Source: Shewanella aestuarii
GTDB lineage: Bacteria; Pseudomonadota; Gammaproteobacteria; Enterobacterales; Shewanellaceae
Assembly: GCF_011765625.1 (NCBI RefSeq)
Contig: NZ_CP050313.1
Span: forward strand, 926,501-990,500
DNA length: 64,000 nucleotides
Reading direction: 5' to 3'
Shown: piece after piece, positions 40,700 through 50,836 of the stretch
Position numbering within the stretch: the stretch's first letter is position 1
Layout: each line of letters opens with the position of its first letter
Made by a program: the position numbers and the translations under genes
Notes under the pieces: generated by a model
What the model saw: the letters and a program-made list of their open reading frames with translations, nothing else
Told to the model about the DNA's origin: nothing
Database searches by the model: none

Positions 40700-42492
40700 A
40701 TGAGCAAGCCGTTAGCCTTAACCGATGTCGCCCTGCGCGACGCCCACCAATCTTTACTTGCTACTCGTTTACGTATTGACGACATGTTACCTATAGCACC
40801 TTTACTGGATAAAGTTGGCTATTGGTCTTTAGAGTCATGGGGTGGTGCCACATTTGATGCTTGTATTCGATATTTAGGTGAAGATCCATGGGATCGCATT
40901 CGCGAACTTAAAAAAGTGATGCCAAACACGCCTCAGCAAATGTTACTTCGTGGTCAAAATTTATTAGGTTACCGTCATTACGCTGATGATGTTGTGACTC
41001 GGTTTGTTGAACGTGCGCACACAAATGGCGTAGATGTATTCCGTATTTTTGATGCGATGAACGATGTACGAAATCTCGAAACTGCGGTAAAGGCAGTTAA
41101 AAACGTTGGCGGTCACGCACAAGGCACAATTTCATACACCACAAGCCCTGTACATACTCTTGATACTTGGGTTGATATGGCAAAGCGTCTAGAGGATATG
41201 GGCGCTGATTCATTATGTATTAAGGATATGGCTGGTTTACTCAAACCTATGGAAGCCTTCGATTTGATCAGCCGATTAAAGTCGCAAACTGACTTAATGA
41301 TTTCAATGCATTGCCATGCCACAACTGGTTTAAGTACAGCAACATACCAAAAAGCCATTGAGGCAGGAGTTGATGTATTAGATACCGCTATTTCTTCAAT
41401 GAGCCAAACTTATGGCCACAGCGCAACAGAGACGCTTGTTGCTATGGTAGAAGGCACAGATCGTGAGACTAACTACGATATGGTGTTGCTAGAAGAGATT
41501 GCAGCCTACTTCCGCGAAGTACGTAAAAAATATGTTCGCTTTGAAGGGGCATTAAAAGGGATTGACTCTCGTATTCTTCGTGCTCAAGTTCCTGGTGGTA
41601 TGTTAACCAACATGGAAAACCAGCTTAAAGAGCAGGGCGCCGCAGATAAAATGGATGCCGTACTAGAGGAAATTCCAAGAGTTCGAGAAGACTTAGGTTT
41701 CTTGCCTTTGGTAACCCCAACATCGCAAATTGTTGGTTCACAATCGGTTATTAACGTTCTAATGGGTGAGCGTTATAAATCAATGACCAAAGAAACAGAA
41801 GGCGTTTTAAAGGGGGAATATGGTGCAACACCGGCCCCGTTAACGCAGAACTTCAGGCACGAGTACTTAAAGGCGCTGAAGCCATTACTTGTCGTCCTGC
41901 AGATCTCATTGAGCCAGAACTCGACAAATTACGTCTTGAATTAGCGCAAAAAGCCAAAGAGTTAGATTTTTCATTAGCGGCAGAAACTGATGACGATGTA
42001 ATGACTTATGCATTGTTTAGTCAAATTGGACTGCAATTTTTACAAAATCGCGGTAACCCTGACGCATTTGAGCCGGTTCCTACAGCGGATGATTTAGTGG
42101 TTAAAGATACTAAAGCTAAAGACTCAAAAGGCCCTGAAACCTATACCGTGAATGTAGAAGGTCAAAGCTTTGTGGTCGAAGTGAGTCAAGGTGGTGAAAT
42201 CAGTCAAATTGTTCCAGCTGGGGTTGCGAGTCAAACAGCAAATCCTATTCCAGTTCCACCTGCATCATCAGGCGCGGTTAAGTGCACTATGTCTGCACCG
42301 TTATCTGGCAATATTTTTAAAGTCTTGGTTACAGATGGTCAAACGGTTAAGGCGGGTGATGTAGTTATCATTCTTGAAGCAATGAAGATGGAAACTGAAG
42401 TTCGTGCCCAGGAAGATGGTGTTGTTACCAAACTTGCTGTTAAGCAAGGCGATAGCGTTACCGTTGGTTCAGCATTACTGGCATTAGCATAA
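40700..42492 (+). pseudogene. oadA: oadA, oxaloacetate decarboxylase alpha subunit, split by a -1 frameshift
   Basis: It starts at ATG 40700 with gggag upstream. The first frame holds the carboxyltransferase domain ([40 protein letters not shown]) and runs to GATPAP, then reads a foreign tail and stops at 41944. The next frame resumes with [15 protein letters not shown] and continues to the C-terminal biotin domain (ILEAMKMETEV), ending 42492. Adding one G at about 41839 (ccccgtt to ccccggtt) gives a 597-residue protein, the normal length. If real, the carboxyltransferase domain is cut off from its biotin domain and the sodium pump should be inactive; a sequencing error is also possible. Confidence 0.88.
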
Positions 42493-42501
42493 GAGGGCGA
42501 T

Positions 42502-43632
42502 ATGGAAGGATTACTAGCCTTTTGGGCTGAGACAGGTATCGCGCATTTTGAAGGCGGTCAGTTATTGATGATGGGTGTAGGCTGTTTACTGCTGTATTTA
42601 GCCATTGCCCGTGGTTTTGAGCCCTTACTACTATTACCTATTGGTTTTGGTGCAATTTTAGCAAACATTCCCAATGCAGGTTTTACCGAAGAAGGTGGGT
42701 TATTGTATTACGCCTATTACGTGGGTATTAAAACTGGCATTTTCCCCTTATTGATTTTTATGGGGGTCGGGGCTTTGACTGATTTTGGTGCACTGATTGC
42801 TAACCCAAAAACATTATTGCTTGGTGCAGCGGCACAATTTGGTATTTTTGCCACATTATTGGGCGCAATTGCACTTAACTTAGTGCCTGGTTTTGAATTT
42901 AGCATGAAAGATGCTGCGGCCATTGCCATTATTGGTGGTGCAGATGGGCCTACGGCTATCTTTTTAGCTTCTAAGTTAGCGCCTGATCTTTTGGGTGCCA
43001 TTGCGGTTGCTGCTTATTCATACATGGCATTAGTGCCATTAATTCAGCCGCCTATTATGAAGCTACTTACGACACCCGCTGAGCGTAGCATCAAAATGGA
43101 ACAGCTACGTGAAGTGAGTAAGCGCGAGAAGATCATTTTCCCATTAATGGTCGTTGGATTAACCATTTTGTTTTTACCCGCAGCAACACCGTTAGTTGGT
43201 ATGTTCTGTTTAGGTAACTTGATGCGTGAGTCTGGTGTTGTTGATCGATTATCAAAAACAGCACAAAACGAACTGATCAATATTGTGACTATCTTTTTAG
43301 GACTTGCTGTTGGTTCAAAGCTTTCGGCTGAAGAGTTTTTACGCATCGAAACCTTAGGAATTTTATTACTTGGCGCAGTTGCTTTCTCCATTGGTACTGC
43401 TGGTGGGGTATTAATGGCTAAGTTAATGTGTAAATTATCTGGTGGAAAAGTTAACCCATTAATTGGTGCAGCGGGTGTATCAGCGGTACCAATGGCTGCT
43501 CGTGTGGTGAATAAAGTTGGCTTAGAAGCTAATCATCAAAACTTCTTATTGATGCATGCTATGGGGCCAAATGTTGCAGGCGTATTAGGCAGCGCTGTCG
43601 CAGCAGGGGTATTGTTGGCGGTATTAGGTTAA
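42502..43632 (+). CDS. oadB: oxaloacetate decarboxylase beta subunit (sodium pump)
   Basis: 376 residues, almost entirely membrane helices. Conserved stretches are [34 protein letters not shown] and [19 protein letters not shown], the last holding the Asp used in sodium and proton movement. OadB decarboxylates carboxybiotin and couples this to sodium export. It starts 9 bases after the oadA stop, and ends before a strong terminator. Unlike oadA, it is intact. Confidence 0.95.
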   Translation: MEGLLAFWAETGIAHFEGGQLLMMGVGCLLLYLAIARGFEPLLLLPIGFGAILANIPNAGFTEEGGLLYYAYYVGIKTGIFPLLIFMGVGALTDFGALIANPKTLLLGAAAQFGIFATLLGAIALNLVPGFEFSMKDAAAIAIIGGADGPTAIFLASKLAPDLLGAIAVAAYSYMALVPLIQPPIMKLLTTPAERSIKMEQLREVSKREKIIFPLMVVGLTILFLPAATPLVGMFCLGNLMRESGVVDRLSKTAQNELINIVTIFLGLAVGSKLSAEEFLRIETLGILLLGAVAFSIGTAGGVLMAKLMCKLSGGKVNPLIGAAGVSAVPMAARVVNKVGLEANHQNFLLMHAMGPNVAGVLGSAVAAGVLLAVLG

Positions 43633-43721
43633 CCAACACTATCGTTATTATCTGGGCTAATATTATGTCTTTAACAGCATCTAAATTCATGAGTTAGTCT
43701 AACTTTATGTTCAGTCCAATT

Positions 43722-43758
43722 AAAAAAGCCAATGCAAATGTCATTGGCTTTTTTTTTG
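43722..43758 (+). terminator. terminator after oadB
   Basis: aagccaatg (43726-43734) pairs with cattggctt (43742-43750), with an A-run before and an eight-T run after. It lies 90 bases past the oadB stop. Confidence 0.93.
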
Positions 43759-44031
43759 CAGCGTGGTCAGGCTGAGTGCGACGTATGAGAACTGTGTGAT
43801 TCATCTTAGTGCGCCAGTTGTCACTATGCACTGTTTTGGCGCTGTTTTGATATTCACAAGCGAGATAAAACCTTATTATGAAGAGTGTAAGTCAATAAAA
43901 TTAACAACTTAAATAGTTGGCATAAATGATGAATATATATTTGTATATACGAAATTAAAAGCTGTTTAAGCAATTGAGGACTTAAACGCTATTAATGATT
44001 TGATTGTAAAAATTATTCAGATTTATTTAGC
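43759..44031 (+). other. leader region of the ABC transporter operon
   Basis: 270 bases without a gene. Near the end, gtttaag (43964-43970) pairs with cttaaac (43981-43987) around a 10-base loop, forming a first hairpin upstream of the terminator-like one at 44032. The two may belong to one attenuation device. No regulator site was clear; a weak GG-N10-GA sequence near 43918 is not a good sigma-54 match. Confidence 0.45.
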
Positions 44032-44082
44032 AAAGGCGCTATTAGGGGATTCCTTATCGGATACCGTAAAGCGCCTTTTTTA
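44032..44082 (+). terminator. terminator or attenuator hairpin ahead of the nitrate-type ABC operon
   Basis: aaaggcgct (44032-44040) pairs perfectly over 9 bp with agcgccttt (44070-44078), followed by a T-run, and is only 38 bases before the first start codon (44120). It is too far from oadB, which has its own terminator, so regulated read-through (attenuation) of the transporter genes is likely. Confidence 0.7.
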
Positions 44083-44119
44083 TTGAGAATTTAAAATTGA
44101 AATAATGAGGGGATTAAAT

Positions 44120-45508
44120 ATGAATTGGAAAACAAAGTTTGCTCAACAGCTTGTTAAGCCGCTGTTATTCACTTTGGGGGTGAGTGCAAGTTTAACGGTA
44201 ACTGCCGTAAATGCAGAGGTTGGCTTTCCGGAAAAAGAGGAGTTGAAATTTGGTTTTATTAAACTAACCGATATGGCGCCAATAGCCGTTGCCTATGAGA
44301 AAGGCTATTTTGAAGAAGAAGGTCTATACGTCACTATTGAAGCGCAAGCTAACTGGAAAGTGTTGTTAGATGGCGTGATTGATGGCCGTTTAGACGGGGC
44401 ACATATGTTAGCTGGCCAACCTATTGCCGCAACCATAGGTTATGGCACGCAAGCCAATATCATTACGCCATTTTCAATGGATTTAAATGGTAACGCGATT
44501 ACCGTATCCAATGAAGTTTGGGCCAAGATGAAACCCAATATTGCTAAGCAAGACGATGGTAAGCCTGTGCATCCGATTAAAGCTGATGCGTTAAAACCGG
44601 TTGTAGAAGAATACATTGCCGCAGGTAAGCCATTTAATATGGGCATGGTATTTCCAGTATCAACCCATAACTATGAATTGCGCTATTGGTTAGCTGCTGG
44701 CGGTATTCACCCCGGATTTTACGCGCCACATAAAGGCGATACTTCAGGTCAAATCAATGCTCAGGCGTTACTGTCGGTGACGCCTCCACCGCAAATGCCT
44801 TCAACCTTAGAAGCTGGCACCATTTACGGTTATTGCGTGGGCGAGCCTTGGAATCAGCAAGCTGTATTTAAAGGTATTGGGGTTCCTGTGGTGACTGATT
44901 ATGAAATTTGGAAAGATAATCCTGAAAAAGTTTTCGGTATTACAGAGGAATTTGCCCAAAAGTATCCTAATACCACCATTCGCTTGACTCGTGCGTTGAT
45001 TCGCGCAGCCAAATGGTTAGATGACAACAATAATGCAAACCGCCCTGAAGCGGTGAAAATTTTGTCGCAATCTAACTATGTGGGTGCAGATTATGAAGTG
45101 ATTGCCAATAGCATGACAGGAACGTTTGAGTATGAAAAAGGCGATAAGCGTGCAGTGCCTGATTTTAACGTGTTTTTCCGCTATAACGCCACTTATCCAT
45201 ATTATTCAGATGCTATCTGGTATTTAACTCAAATGCGTCGTTGGGGACAGATCGCTGAAGATATGCCTGATGAATGGTACAAAGAAACCGCAGCTAAAGT
45301 TTATCGCCCTGATATCTATGCTAAAGCGGCTCAATCTCTTATTGATGACAAGCTGATCTCTGCTAGCGAATTTCCTAATTTTGCCACAGAAACAGGTTTT
45401 AAAGCCCCACAACAGCACTTTATCGATGACATTGTTTATGACGGCACTCAACCTAATGCCTATATCGAGAAATTCACTATCGGTTTAAAGCAAGGTGACA
45501 AGCTGTAA
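44120..45508 (+). CDS. nitrate-type ABC transporter substrate-binding protein (NrtA/CmpA family)
   Basis: 462 residues from ATG 44120, with gagggg upstream. A signal peptide (about 1-33) ends near NAEVGF, then a periplasmic binding domain ([61 protein letters not shown]) of the NrtA/CmpA/SsuA type. The nearest relatives bind nitrate, nitrite or bicarbonate; the ligand cannot be decided here. It is first of four genes with a permease, an ATPase and an outer-membrane porin. Confidence 0.88.
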   Translation: MNWKTKFAQQLVKPLLFTLGVSASLTVTAVNAEVGFPEKEELKFGFIKLTDMAPIAVAYEKGYFEEEGLYVTIEAQANWKVLLDGVIDGRLDGAHMLAGQPIAATIGYGTQANIITPFSMDLNGNAITVSNEVWAKMKPNIAKQDDGKPVHPIKADALKPVVEEYIAAGKPFNMGMVFPVSTHNYELRYWLAAGGIHPGFYAPHKGDTSGQINAQALLSVTPPPQMPSTLEAGTIYGYCVGEPWNQQAVFKGIGVPVVTDYEIWKDNPEKVFGITEEFAQKYPNTTIRLTRALIRAAKWLDDNNNANRPEAVKILSQSNYVGADYEVIANSMTGTFEYEKGDKRAVPDFNVFFRYNATYPYYSDAIWYLTQMRRWGQIAEDMPDEWYKETAAKVYRPDIYAKAAQSLIDDKLISASEFPNFATETGFKAPQQHFIDDIVYDGTQPNAYIEKFTIGLKQGDKL

Positions 45509-45531
45509 ATCTTGCAGCTAAGGAGTCGAAG

Positions 45532-46518
45532 ATGACCAGTATTACATCTATTTCAAAGGCGAGTTTTTTACAAAGTAGTCGGCTAACAGGAGTGATTATG
45601 TACGTTAGTCAGCTAAGTAAAGCATTGTTACTTCCTTTTATCGGCATTGCTGTGTTTTTGGTGCTGTGGTCAATTACTGCCAACAGTATTAACACGTCGT
45701 TAGGGCAGTTTCCTGGACCTGTTGCCGTTGTGGGTCAGTTTGGCAACTTGTACCAAGAGCATGTTGCTGAGCGCGAGAAAGCTGCCGCTTTTTATGAACG
45801 ACAAGAAACTCGTAATGCAGCAAGGGTGGCAAAAGAGCCAACATACGAGCCCAAGATAAGAAACTATACCGGTAAAGAAACGTTTTTAGATCAGATTATT
45901 ACTAGTCTAATTACGGTAATGAGTGGATTCGTACTTGCGGCGGTTATTGCAATACCTTTAGGTATTTGGATGGGGCTAAGTCGCAGTTTACAAGCGGCAA
46001 TCAATCCAATCATTCAAATTTTTAAACCCGTATCACCGCTGGCTTGGTTGCCGTTGGTCACCATGGTGGTTAGCGCCTTATATGTGTCAGATGACCCCGT
46101 GGTATCAAAGTCTTTTATCAATTCGATGCTCACCGTCACCTTATGTAGCGTATGGCCGATGATTATAAACACCGCCATTGGTGTGTCGAGTATTGATCAA
46201 GACTTACTAAACGTGAGTAAGGTATTGCGATTATCACCTTTAACCCATGTGAACAAAATCGTATTGCCCGCATCCATTCCAATGATATTTACCGGTATGC
46301 GCTTATCGTTGGGCGTCGCATGGATGGTGTTGATTGCGGCAGAGATGCTAGCGCAAAACCCGGGGCTAGGTAAGTTTGTTTGGGATGAGTTTCAAAACGG
46401 TAGTTCTGAATCATTAGCTCGCATTATGGCTGCTGTGGTGGTAATTGGTTTTATTGGTTTTTTATTGGACCGTGGCATTTTAGCGCTACAAAACTGGGCA
46501 TCTTGGGACAAAGCATAA
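45532..46518 (+). CDS. nitrate-type ABC transporter permease (NrtB family)
   Basis: 328 residues. An N-terminal membrane helix is followed by a soluble stretch (about 70-115), then five further helices. The binding-protein-dependent permease signature region is near SPLTHVNKIVLPASIPMIFTGMRLSLGVAW. It forms the inner-membrane channel for the NrtA-like protein, 23 bases upstream. It starts at ATG 45532; an ATG at 45598 is also in frame. Confidence 0.88.
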   Translation: MTSITSISKASFLQSSRLTGVIMYVSQLSKALLLPFIGIAVFLVLWSITANSINTSLGQFPGPVAVVGQFGNLYQEHVAEREKAAAFYERQETRNAARVAKEPTYEPKIRNYTGKETFLDQIITSLITVMSGFVLAAVIAIPLGIWMGLSRSLQAAINPIIQIFKPVSPLAWLPLVTMVVSALYVSDDPVVSKSFINSMLTVTLCSVWPMIINTAIGVSSIDQDLLNVSKVLRLSPLTHVNKIVLPASIPMIFTGMRLSLGVAWMVLIAAEMLAQNPGLGKFVWDEFQNGSSESLARIMAAVVVIGFIGFLLDRGILALQNWASWDKA

Positions 46519-46544
46519 TCATTCGTAAATGATAAGGGTAAAGT

Positions 46545-47417
46545 ATGAAAACATTCTTAGATATCAGTGGCGTTGATATGGAGTTCCCTACCCCTAAGGG
46601 AAGCTTTACTGCGCTTAAAGATGTGAATTTAAAAATCAATAAAGGCGAGTTTGTCTCATTGATTGGTCACTCAGGATGCGGTAAATCAACGGTACTTAAT
46701 ATTGTTGCAGGTTTATATCAAGCAACAAAAGGCGGAGTGATTTTAAAAAGTACTGAGGTCAAAGAGCCAGGGCCTGAGCGCGCAGTGGTGTTTCAAAATC
46801 ATTCATTATTGCCATGGTTAACTTCGTATCAAAATGTTGAATTGGCAGTTAAACAAGTGTTTGCTGGCAAAATGAATAAGCTAGAAATGAAGCAATGGAT
46901 TGAGCATAACCTGCATTTAGTGCATATGGATCATGCCATGCACAAACGTCCCGGTGAAATTTCAGGTGGTATGAAGCAGCGGGTTGGCATTGCTCGCGCG
47001 CTTGCCATGCAGCCTGAAGTGTTATTGATGGATGAGCCTTTTGGTGCGCTTGATGCGTTAACGCGTGCCCATATGCAAGATTCATTAATGGAGATACAAA
47101 CGCAGCTCAATAACACCGTCATTATGATCACCCATGATGTGGATGAAGCGGTATTGTTATCAGACAAAATTGTGATGATGACGAATGGCCCAGAAGCAAC
47201 GGTAGGTGAAATATTGGATGTTAATCTTCAAAGGCCTCGAAATCGCCTCGCACTCGCTGAAGATCTTGAATACAACCGGTTGCGATCTGAGGTATTGAAG
47301 TTCCTATACGAAAAACAGCGCAAAGTCGAGCCGCTAACAAATTCTAAACAAGTATCTAAAATGCAGGATATATCACAGAAAGACAGTGCAGATGTCGTTA
47401 AGGTTACCGCAGGTTAA
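46545..47417 (+). CDS. nitrate-type ABC transporter ATPase (NrtD-like)
   Basis: 290 residues. Walker A SLIGHSGCGKSTVLN (about 37-50), Q-loop VVFQNHSLLPWL, signature ISGGMKQRVGIARALA, Walker B VLLMDEPFGALDALTR and H-loop ITHDVDEAV are all intact. It is a single ATPase domain without the extra binding-protein-like domain of NrtC, so it matches NrtD-type subunits. A C-terminal tail of about 30 residues is not conserved. It follows the permease by 26 bases. Confidence 0.9.
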   Translation: MKTFLDISGVDMEFPTPKGSFTALKDVNLKINKGEFVSLIGHSGCGKSTVLNIVAGLYQATKGGVILKSTEVKEPGPERAVVFQNHSLLPWLTSYQNVELAVKQVFAGKMNKLEMKQWIEHNLHLVHMDHAMHKRPGEISGGMKQRVGIARALAMQPEVLLMDEPFGALDALTRAHMQDSLMEIQTQLNNTVIMITHDVDEAVLLSDKIVMMTNGPEATVGEILDVNLQRPRNRLALAEDLEYNRLRSEVLKFLYEKQRKVEPLTNSKQVSKMQDISQKDSADVVKVTAG

Positions 47418-47496
47418 CCGCTGCTACAAAAGTTTTACATTGGGTGTATATCCGTAACCAAGTTCTACATATTTAAAATTATATTAATAGGGTTTT

Positions 47497-48771
47497 ATGA
47501 TGAAAAAATTACTTCTTGATAATCAAGTTGCAGCTAAGTCTTGCCAAAAATCGGCAGCTAACAACAAACTCGTCGTCTCAACACTGGCTTGTTCAGTTTT
47601 GTTAGCTATAGGGAGCGTGCATGCTGCTGAAGCCAAAGTAGAATCAGTTGCTGATGCATTTACCCAAGGTAGTGCCAAAGTTGATCTGAACTTACGCTAT
47701 GAAAACGTAAGCCAAGACAATGCATTAAAAGATGCAGATGCATTAACTTTGCGCACTCGTCTGACGTTTTCTACTGCTGAATATTACGGTTTAACTGCAT
47801 TGGTAGAGTTTGAAGACTCGCGTGATGTTGCAGGGGTGAATGATTACAATGATGGCATTGGACATAACCCTGAATACTCTGTGATTGCTGATCCCAATAC
47901 CACAGAATTAGATCAAGCATTTATTCAATATAAAAACAGTGGCTTTGCAGCAAAATTAGGTCGTCAGGTTATCGCGATTGATAATCAACGTTTTGTCGGC
48001 CATGTCGGTTGGCGTCAAGATCGTCAAACCTTTGATGCGTTTGCGATGCAATACGCGCAAGATGCATTCAAGATTGATTATGCTTACCTTTACAAACGCA
48101 ACCGCATTTTTGCTGAGGTAAAAGATATTGACTCAAAAGATCACATCGTTAATGCATCTTATAAAACCAGTGTCGGTCAAGTTACCGCGTATGCGTATTT
48201 ACTTGAAGAAGACAAAGCCGTTAGTAATGGCTTAGACACTTATGGTGCCAGTTTTGTCGGCGCGGTCGACTTTGATAAAACTAAACTGATGTATTCTGTT
48301 GAATATGCCACCCAAGAAGCTAGCACCGCAGATGTTAAGTTTGATGCCGATTACTTAGGCTTAGAGCTTGGTGTTGGGTTTTCTGGCTTTGTTGCCAAAG
48401 TGGGTTACGAAAACCTAGGTTCAGATGACAGCATGTATGGTTTTTCAACGCCACTGGCCACACTTCATAAGTTTAATGGTTGGACAGATCAATTTTTAGC
48501 GACCCCTAAAGAAGGTTTACAAGATATTTATGCTTCTATTGGCGGTAAAGTGGTTGGCGGTAACTGGTTAGTGGCTTATCACAAGTTTGACGCTGATCAA
48601 GCCAGTGCCACAGTTGATGATTTGGGTTCTGAAGTGGATGTACAATTTACTTTCCCAATCAAAACCAACTACACCTTAGGTGTTAAATATGCCGCTTATT
48701 CACAAGGCAATAATACTTCAGGTAAAGTCGATACTGATAAAGTGTGGCTATGGGGAAGTGCAAGTTTCTAA
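47497..48771 (+). CDS. outer-membrane porin, alginate-export-like beta-barrel
   Basis: 424 residues. A long signal peptide ends at about residue 43 (GSVHAAEA). The rest is beta-barrel-like with repeated aromatic strands, DLNLRYENVSQDNA near the start, LTLRTRLTFST and the conserved RQVIAIDNQRFVGHVGWRQDRQTFDAF, and ends in a terminal Phe (LWGSASF), the usual signal for barrel insertion. These features match the alginate-export family of porins. Co-location with the nitrate-type ABC genes suggests it lets the same solute cross the outer membrane. Confidence 0.85.
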   Translation: MMKKLLLDNQVAAKSCQKSAANNKLVVSTLACSVLLAIGSVHAAEAKVESVADAFTQGSAKVDLNLRYENVSQDNALKDADALTLRTRLTFSTAEYYGLTALVEFEDSRDVAGVNDYNDGIGHNPEYSVIADPNTTELDQAFIQYKNSGFAAKLGRQVIAIDNQRFVGHVGWRQDRQTFDAFAMQYAQDAFKIDYAYLYKRNRIFAEVKDIDSKDHIVNASYKTSVGQVTAYAYLLEEDKAVSNGLDTYGASFVGAVDFDKTKLMYSVEYATQEASTADVKFDADYLGLELGVGFSGFVAKVGYENLGSDDSMYGFSTPLATLHKFNGWTDQFLATPKEGLQDIYASIGGKVVGGNWLVAYHKFDADQASATVDDLGSEVDVQFTFPIKTNYTLGVKYAAYSQGNNTSGKVDTDKVWLWGSASF

Positions 48772-48800
48772 TTTGCAAATTATCAAATTGCTATAGATAC

Positions 48801-48838
48801 AAAAAAGCGAATAAGGTTATCCCTATTCGCTTTTTTGT
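48801..48838. terminator. terminator between porin gene and symporter gene
   Basis: aaaaaagcgaata (48801-48813) pairs with tattcgctttttt (48824-48836), with A- and T-runs on the two sides, so it can serve both convergent genes. Confidence 0.92.
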
Positions 48839-48846
48839 TATTTTGA

Positions 48847-50097
48847 TTAGCTTGGTTGTTGTTCTGCGTTAACATCTTCAGCATTAAACTGGTCGACATC
48901 TAATTGACCTTCACTTTTACCAATCACCACCGCTGTCATCATGTCGCCAGTGACATTAGTTGCGGTGCGGATCATATCGATAATGCGATCAATTGCAGCA
49001 ATAAAGGCAATACCTTCTAAGGGTAAGCCGACGGCACCTAAGGTAACAGTGAGCATTACCATGGCGCTACCCGGGACGCCTGCTGTACCAACCGAAGCAA
49101 CCGTTGCGGTAACTGCGATTAGCATGTAGTCAGTCATATCTAATGGAATACCATAGATTTGGGCAATAAAAATCGCTGCAATAGCGGGATAAATACCGCC
49201 ACATCCATCCATATTCATGGTTGCGCCGAGTGGCAACACAAAGGCGCTATAACGCTTGGACACACCCATAGACTCAGTGCAACGGGTACTTGCGGGTAAT
49301 GTACCAAAGCTAGATGCGGTGCTAAATGCGACAAGTTGAGCTGGCATGGCTTTACGGAAAAACTTAACCGGGCTTAATCCCGCAGCAAATTTAACTAAGC
49401 CACCGTAAACAAAAATAATGTGTATTAATGCGGCCACATAGATAACGACAATAAACTTACCCAAAGGTAATAAAGTGCTTAAGCCATATTCACCGACAAC
49501 CCAAGCCATTAAGCCAAACACACCAATTGGAGTCAGTTTTAATACCATACGAGTCAGCTGAAACATCACTTCAGCACCGGCTTCCATTACCTTTTTAAGT
49601 GGCTCAGCTTTTTCGCCCACCGCGTTAATGGCTATGCCCACTAAAGCTGCAAATACAATAATTTGCAATACCTTGCCTTCGGCTAATGATGCAAAAGGAT
49701 TAACAGGGATCATGTTCAATAACACTTGAGCAAAGCCGGGTATATCACGCTCACGCACTTCGCTGGTGGCCAGCTCAAGTGAGCCGCCCATATCAAATGC
49801 GCTACCAACGGTTAAGCCAATAATTGACGCTAGCGTGCCAGTCAACATGAACATGGCAAGGGTTTTAAAGCTTAAACGTTTTAAATTAGCCTGTGAGCCC
49901 ATTGAGGTAATACTGACCACAATGGCACAAAAAACTAATGGCGCTACCAACATTTTTATCGCGCTGATAAATAAATCACCCAATGGTTTAAGCATCACAG
50001 CGCTTTCACCTAAGGCGACACCAGCAAGAGCGCCAAACATAAAGCCTGCAAGGACTTTTTGCCAAAATGGGATGCGTTTTAAGGTTTGTAAAATCAT
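48847..50097 (-). CDS. dicarboxylate/amino acid:cation symporter (GltP/DctA-like)
   Basis: 416 residues with about eight membrane helices. Family motifs are present: FSTASSFGTLPASTRC (hairpin loop region), LGATMNMDGCGGIYPAIAAIF with the ion-binding NMDG, and GVPGSAMVMLTVTLGAVGLP. It imports C4-dicarboxylates or acidic amino acids with sodium or protons. The substrate cannot be read from sequence alone. It is a stand-alone gene that converges on the porin gene, with its upstream region 50098-50373 facing the yqaA-like gene. Confidence 0.92.
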   Translation of the reverse strand: MILQTLKRIPFWQKVLAGFMFGALAGVALGESAVMLKPLGDLFISAIKMLVAPLVFCAIVVSITSMGSQANLKRLSFKTLAMFMLTGTLASIIGLTVGSAFDMGGSLELATSEVRERDIPGFAQVLLNMIPVNPFASLAEGKVLQIIVFAALVGIAINAVGEKAEPLKKVMEAGAEVMFQLTRMVLKLTPIGVFGLMAWVVGEYGLSTLLPLGKFIVVIYVAALIHIIFVYGGLVKFAAGLSPVKFFRKAMPAQLVAFSTASSFGTLPASTRCTESMGVSKRYSAFVLPLGATMNMDGCGGIYPAIAAIFIAQIYGIPLDMTDYMLIAVTATVASVGTAGVPGSAMVMLTVTLGAVGLPLEGIAFIAAIDRIIDMIRTATNVTGDMMTAVVIGKSEGQLDVDQFNAEDVNAEQQPS

Positions 50098-50373
50098 CTG
50101 GTATCCAAATTTTATTGAAGATTGTTATTCTTGTTGTGGTTGTTTATGCAATGCACCAATTTAATAGCGTGACAAAATTAACCCGTTAGCCCACTGCATG
50201 AAATAAATTTAATGGCATTCTAGTTAGCACTATAGAGACAAACAACGTCAATTTGATATAACTTATAATTATAAATATCAGTGTTAATATGTCTTTAAGT
50301 TTTTATAAATTGATTACAACATCAAAAATGCTGAGTGATAACAGTAATGCTTTAATAATCAAAAAGGTAGTGT

Positions 50374-50796
50374 ATGAGTGAATTGTGGCTAATGTTTTCT
50401 GGGGCTTTTTTAGCTGCAACTTTGTTACCAGGAGGATCAGAAGTTTTACTTTTAGGCTTGCTTACTCAAAACAGTGAACCTTGGCTTGCTTTATTGGTCA
50501 CAGCAAGTGTGGGCAATACTCTAGGGGCAATGACTAGCTATTATCTAGGGCGCGCAGGCCGTTTTGCTAAATCCCCACAAGATTTTGACAACAAGTATTA
50601 TCAACGTAGTTTACAGTGGTTTGAGCGCTACGGGGTTTGGGCATTGTTATTGTCTTGGTTACCATTAATTGGTGATATCCTGTGCTTAATTGCTGGATGG
50701 TTAAAATTACCCGTAGTGAGTTCCACCATCATGATTTTAATTGGTAAAACCATACGTTACAGTTTAATTGTATTTGCCTTTATGCTGGCCATTTAA
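50374..50796 (+). CDS. yqaA: YqaA-like DedA/SNARE-associated membrane protein
   Basis: 140 residues with four membrane helices. Typical motifs are LLPGGSEVLLLGLL, SVGNTLGAMTSYYLGR and RYGVWALLLSWLPLIGDILCLIAGWLK. The SNARE-associated/DedA superfamily includes undecaprenyl-phosphate and phospholipid flippases; the role of YqaA is not established. It precedes the M16 peptidase gene by 40 bases and may be co-transcribed with it. Confidence 0.9.
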   Translation: MSELWLMFSGAFLAATLLPGGSEVLLLGLLTQNSEPWLALLVTASVGNTLGAMTSYYLGRAGRFAKSPQDFDNKYYQRSLQWFERYGVWALLLSWLPLIGDILCLIAGWLKLPVVSSTIMILIGKTIRYSLIVFAFMLAI

Positions 50797-50836
50797 TGGG
50801 CTAGCACTGAGCTTAAATGAATGGAAGGAGTGTGAT

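Noticed and set aside
43910..43940. Possible sigma-54 promoter before the ABC operon
   Set aside because: Only the TGGCA half fits; the -12 GC dinucleotide is missing (GG-N10-GA), so the match is too weak.
43960..44082. Firm assignment of the leader hairpins as an ANTAR (NasR-type) target
   Set aside because: The hexaloop with conserved A and G at set positions was not seen in either hairpin, so only generic attenuation is claimed.
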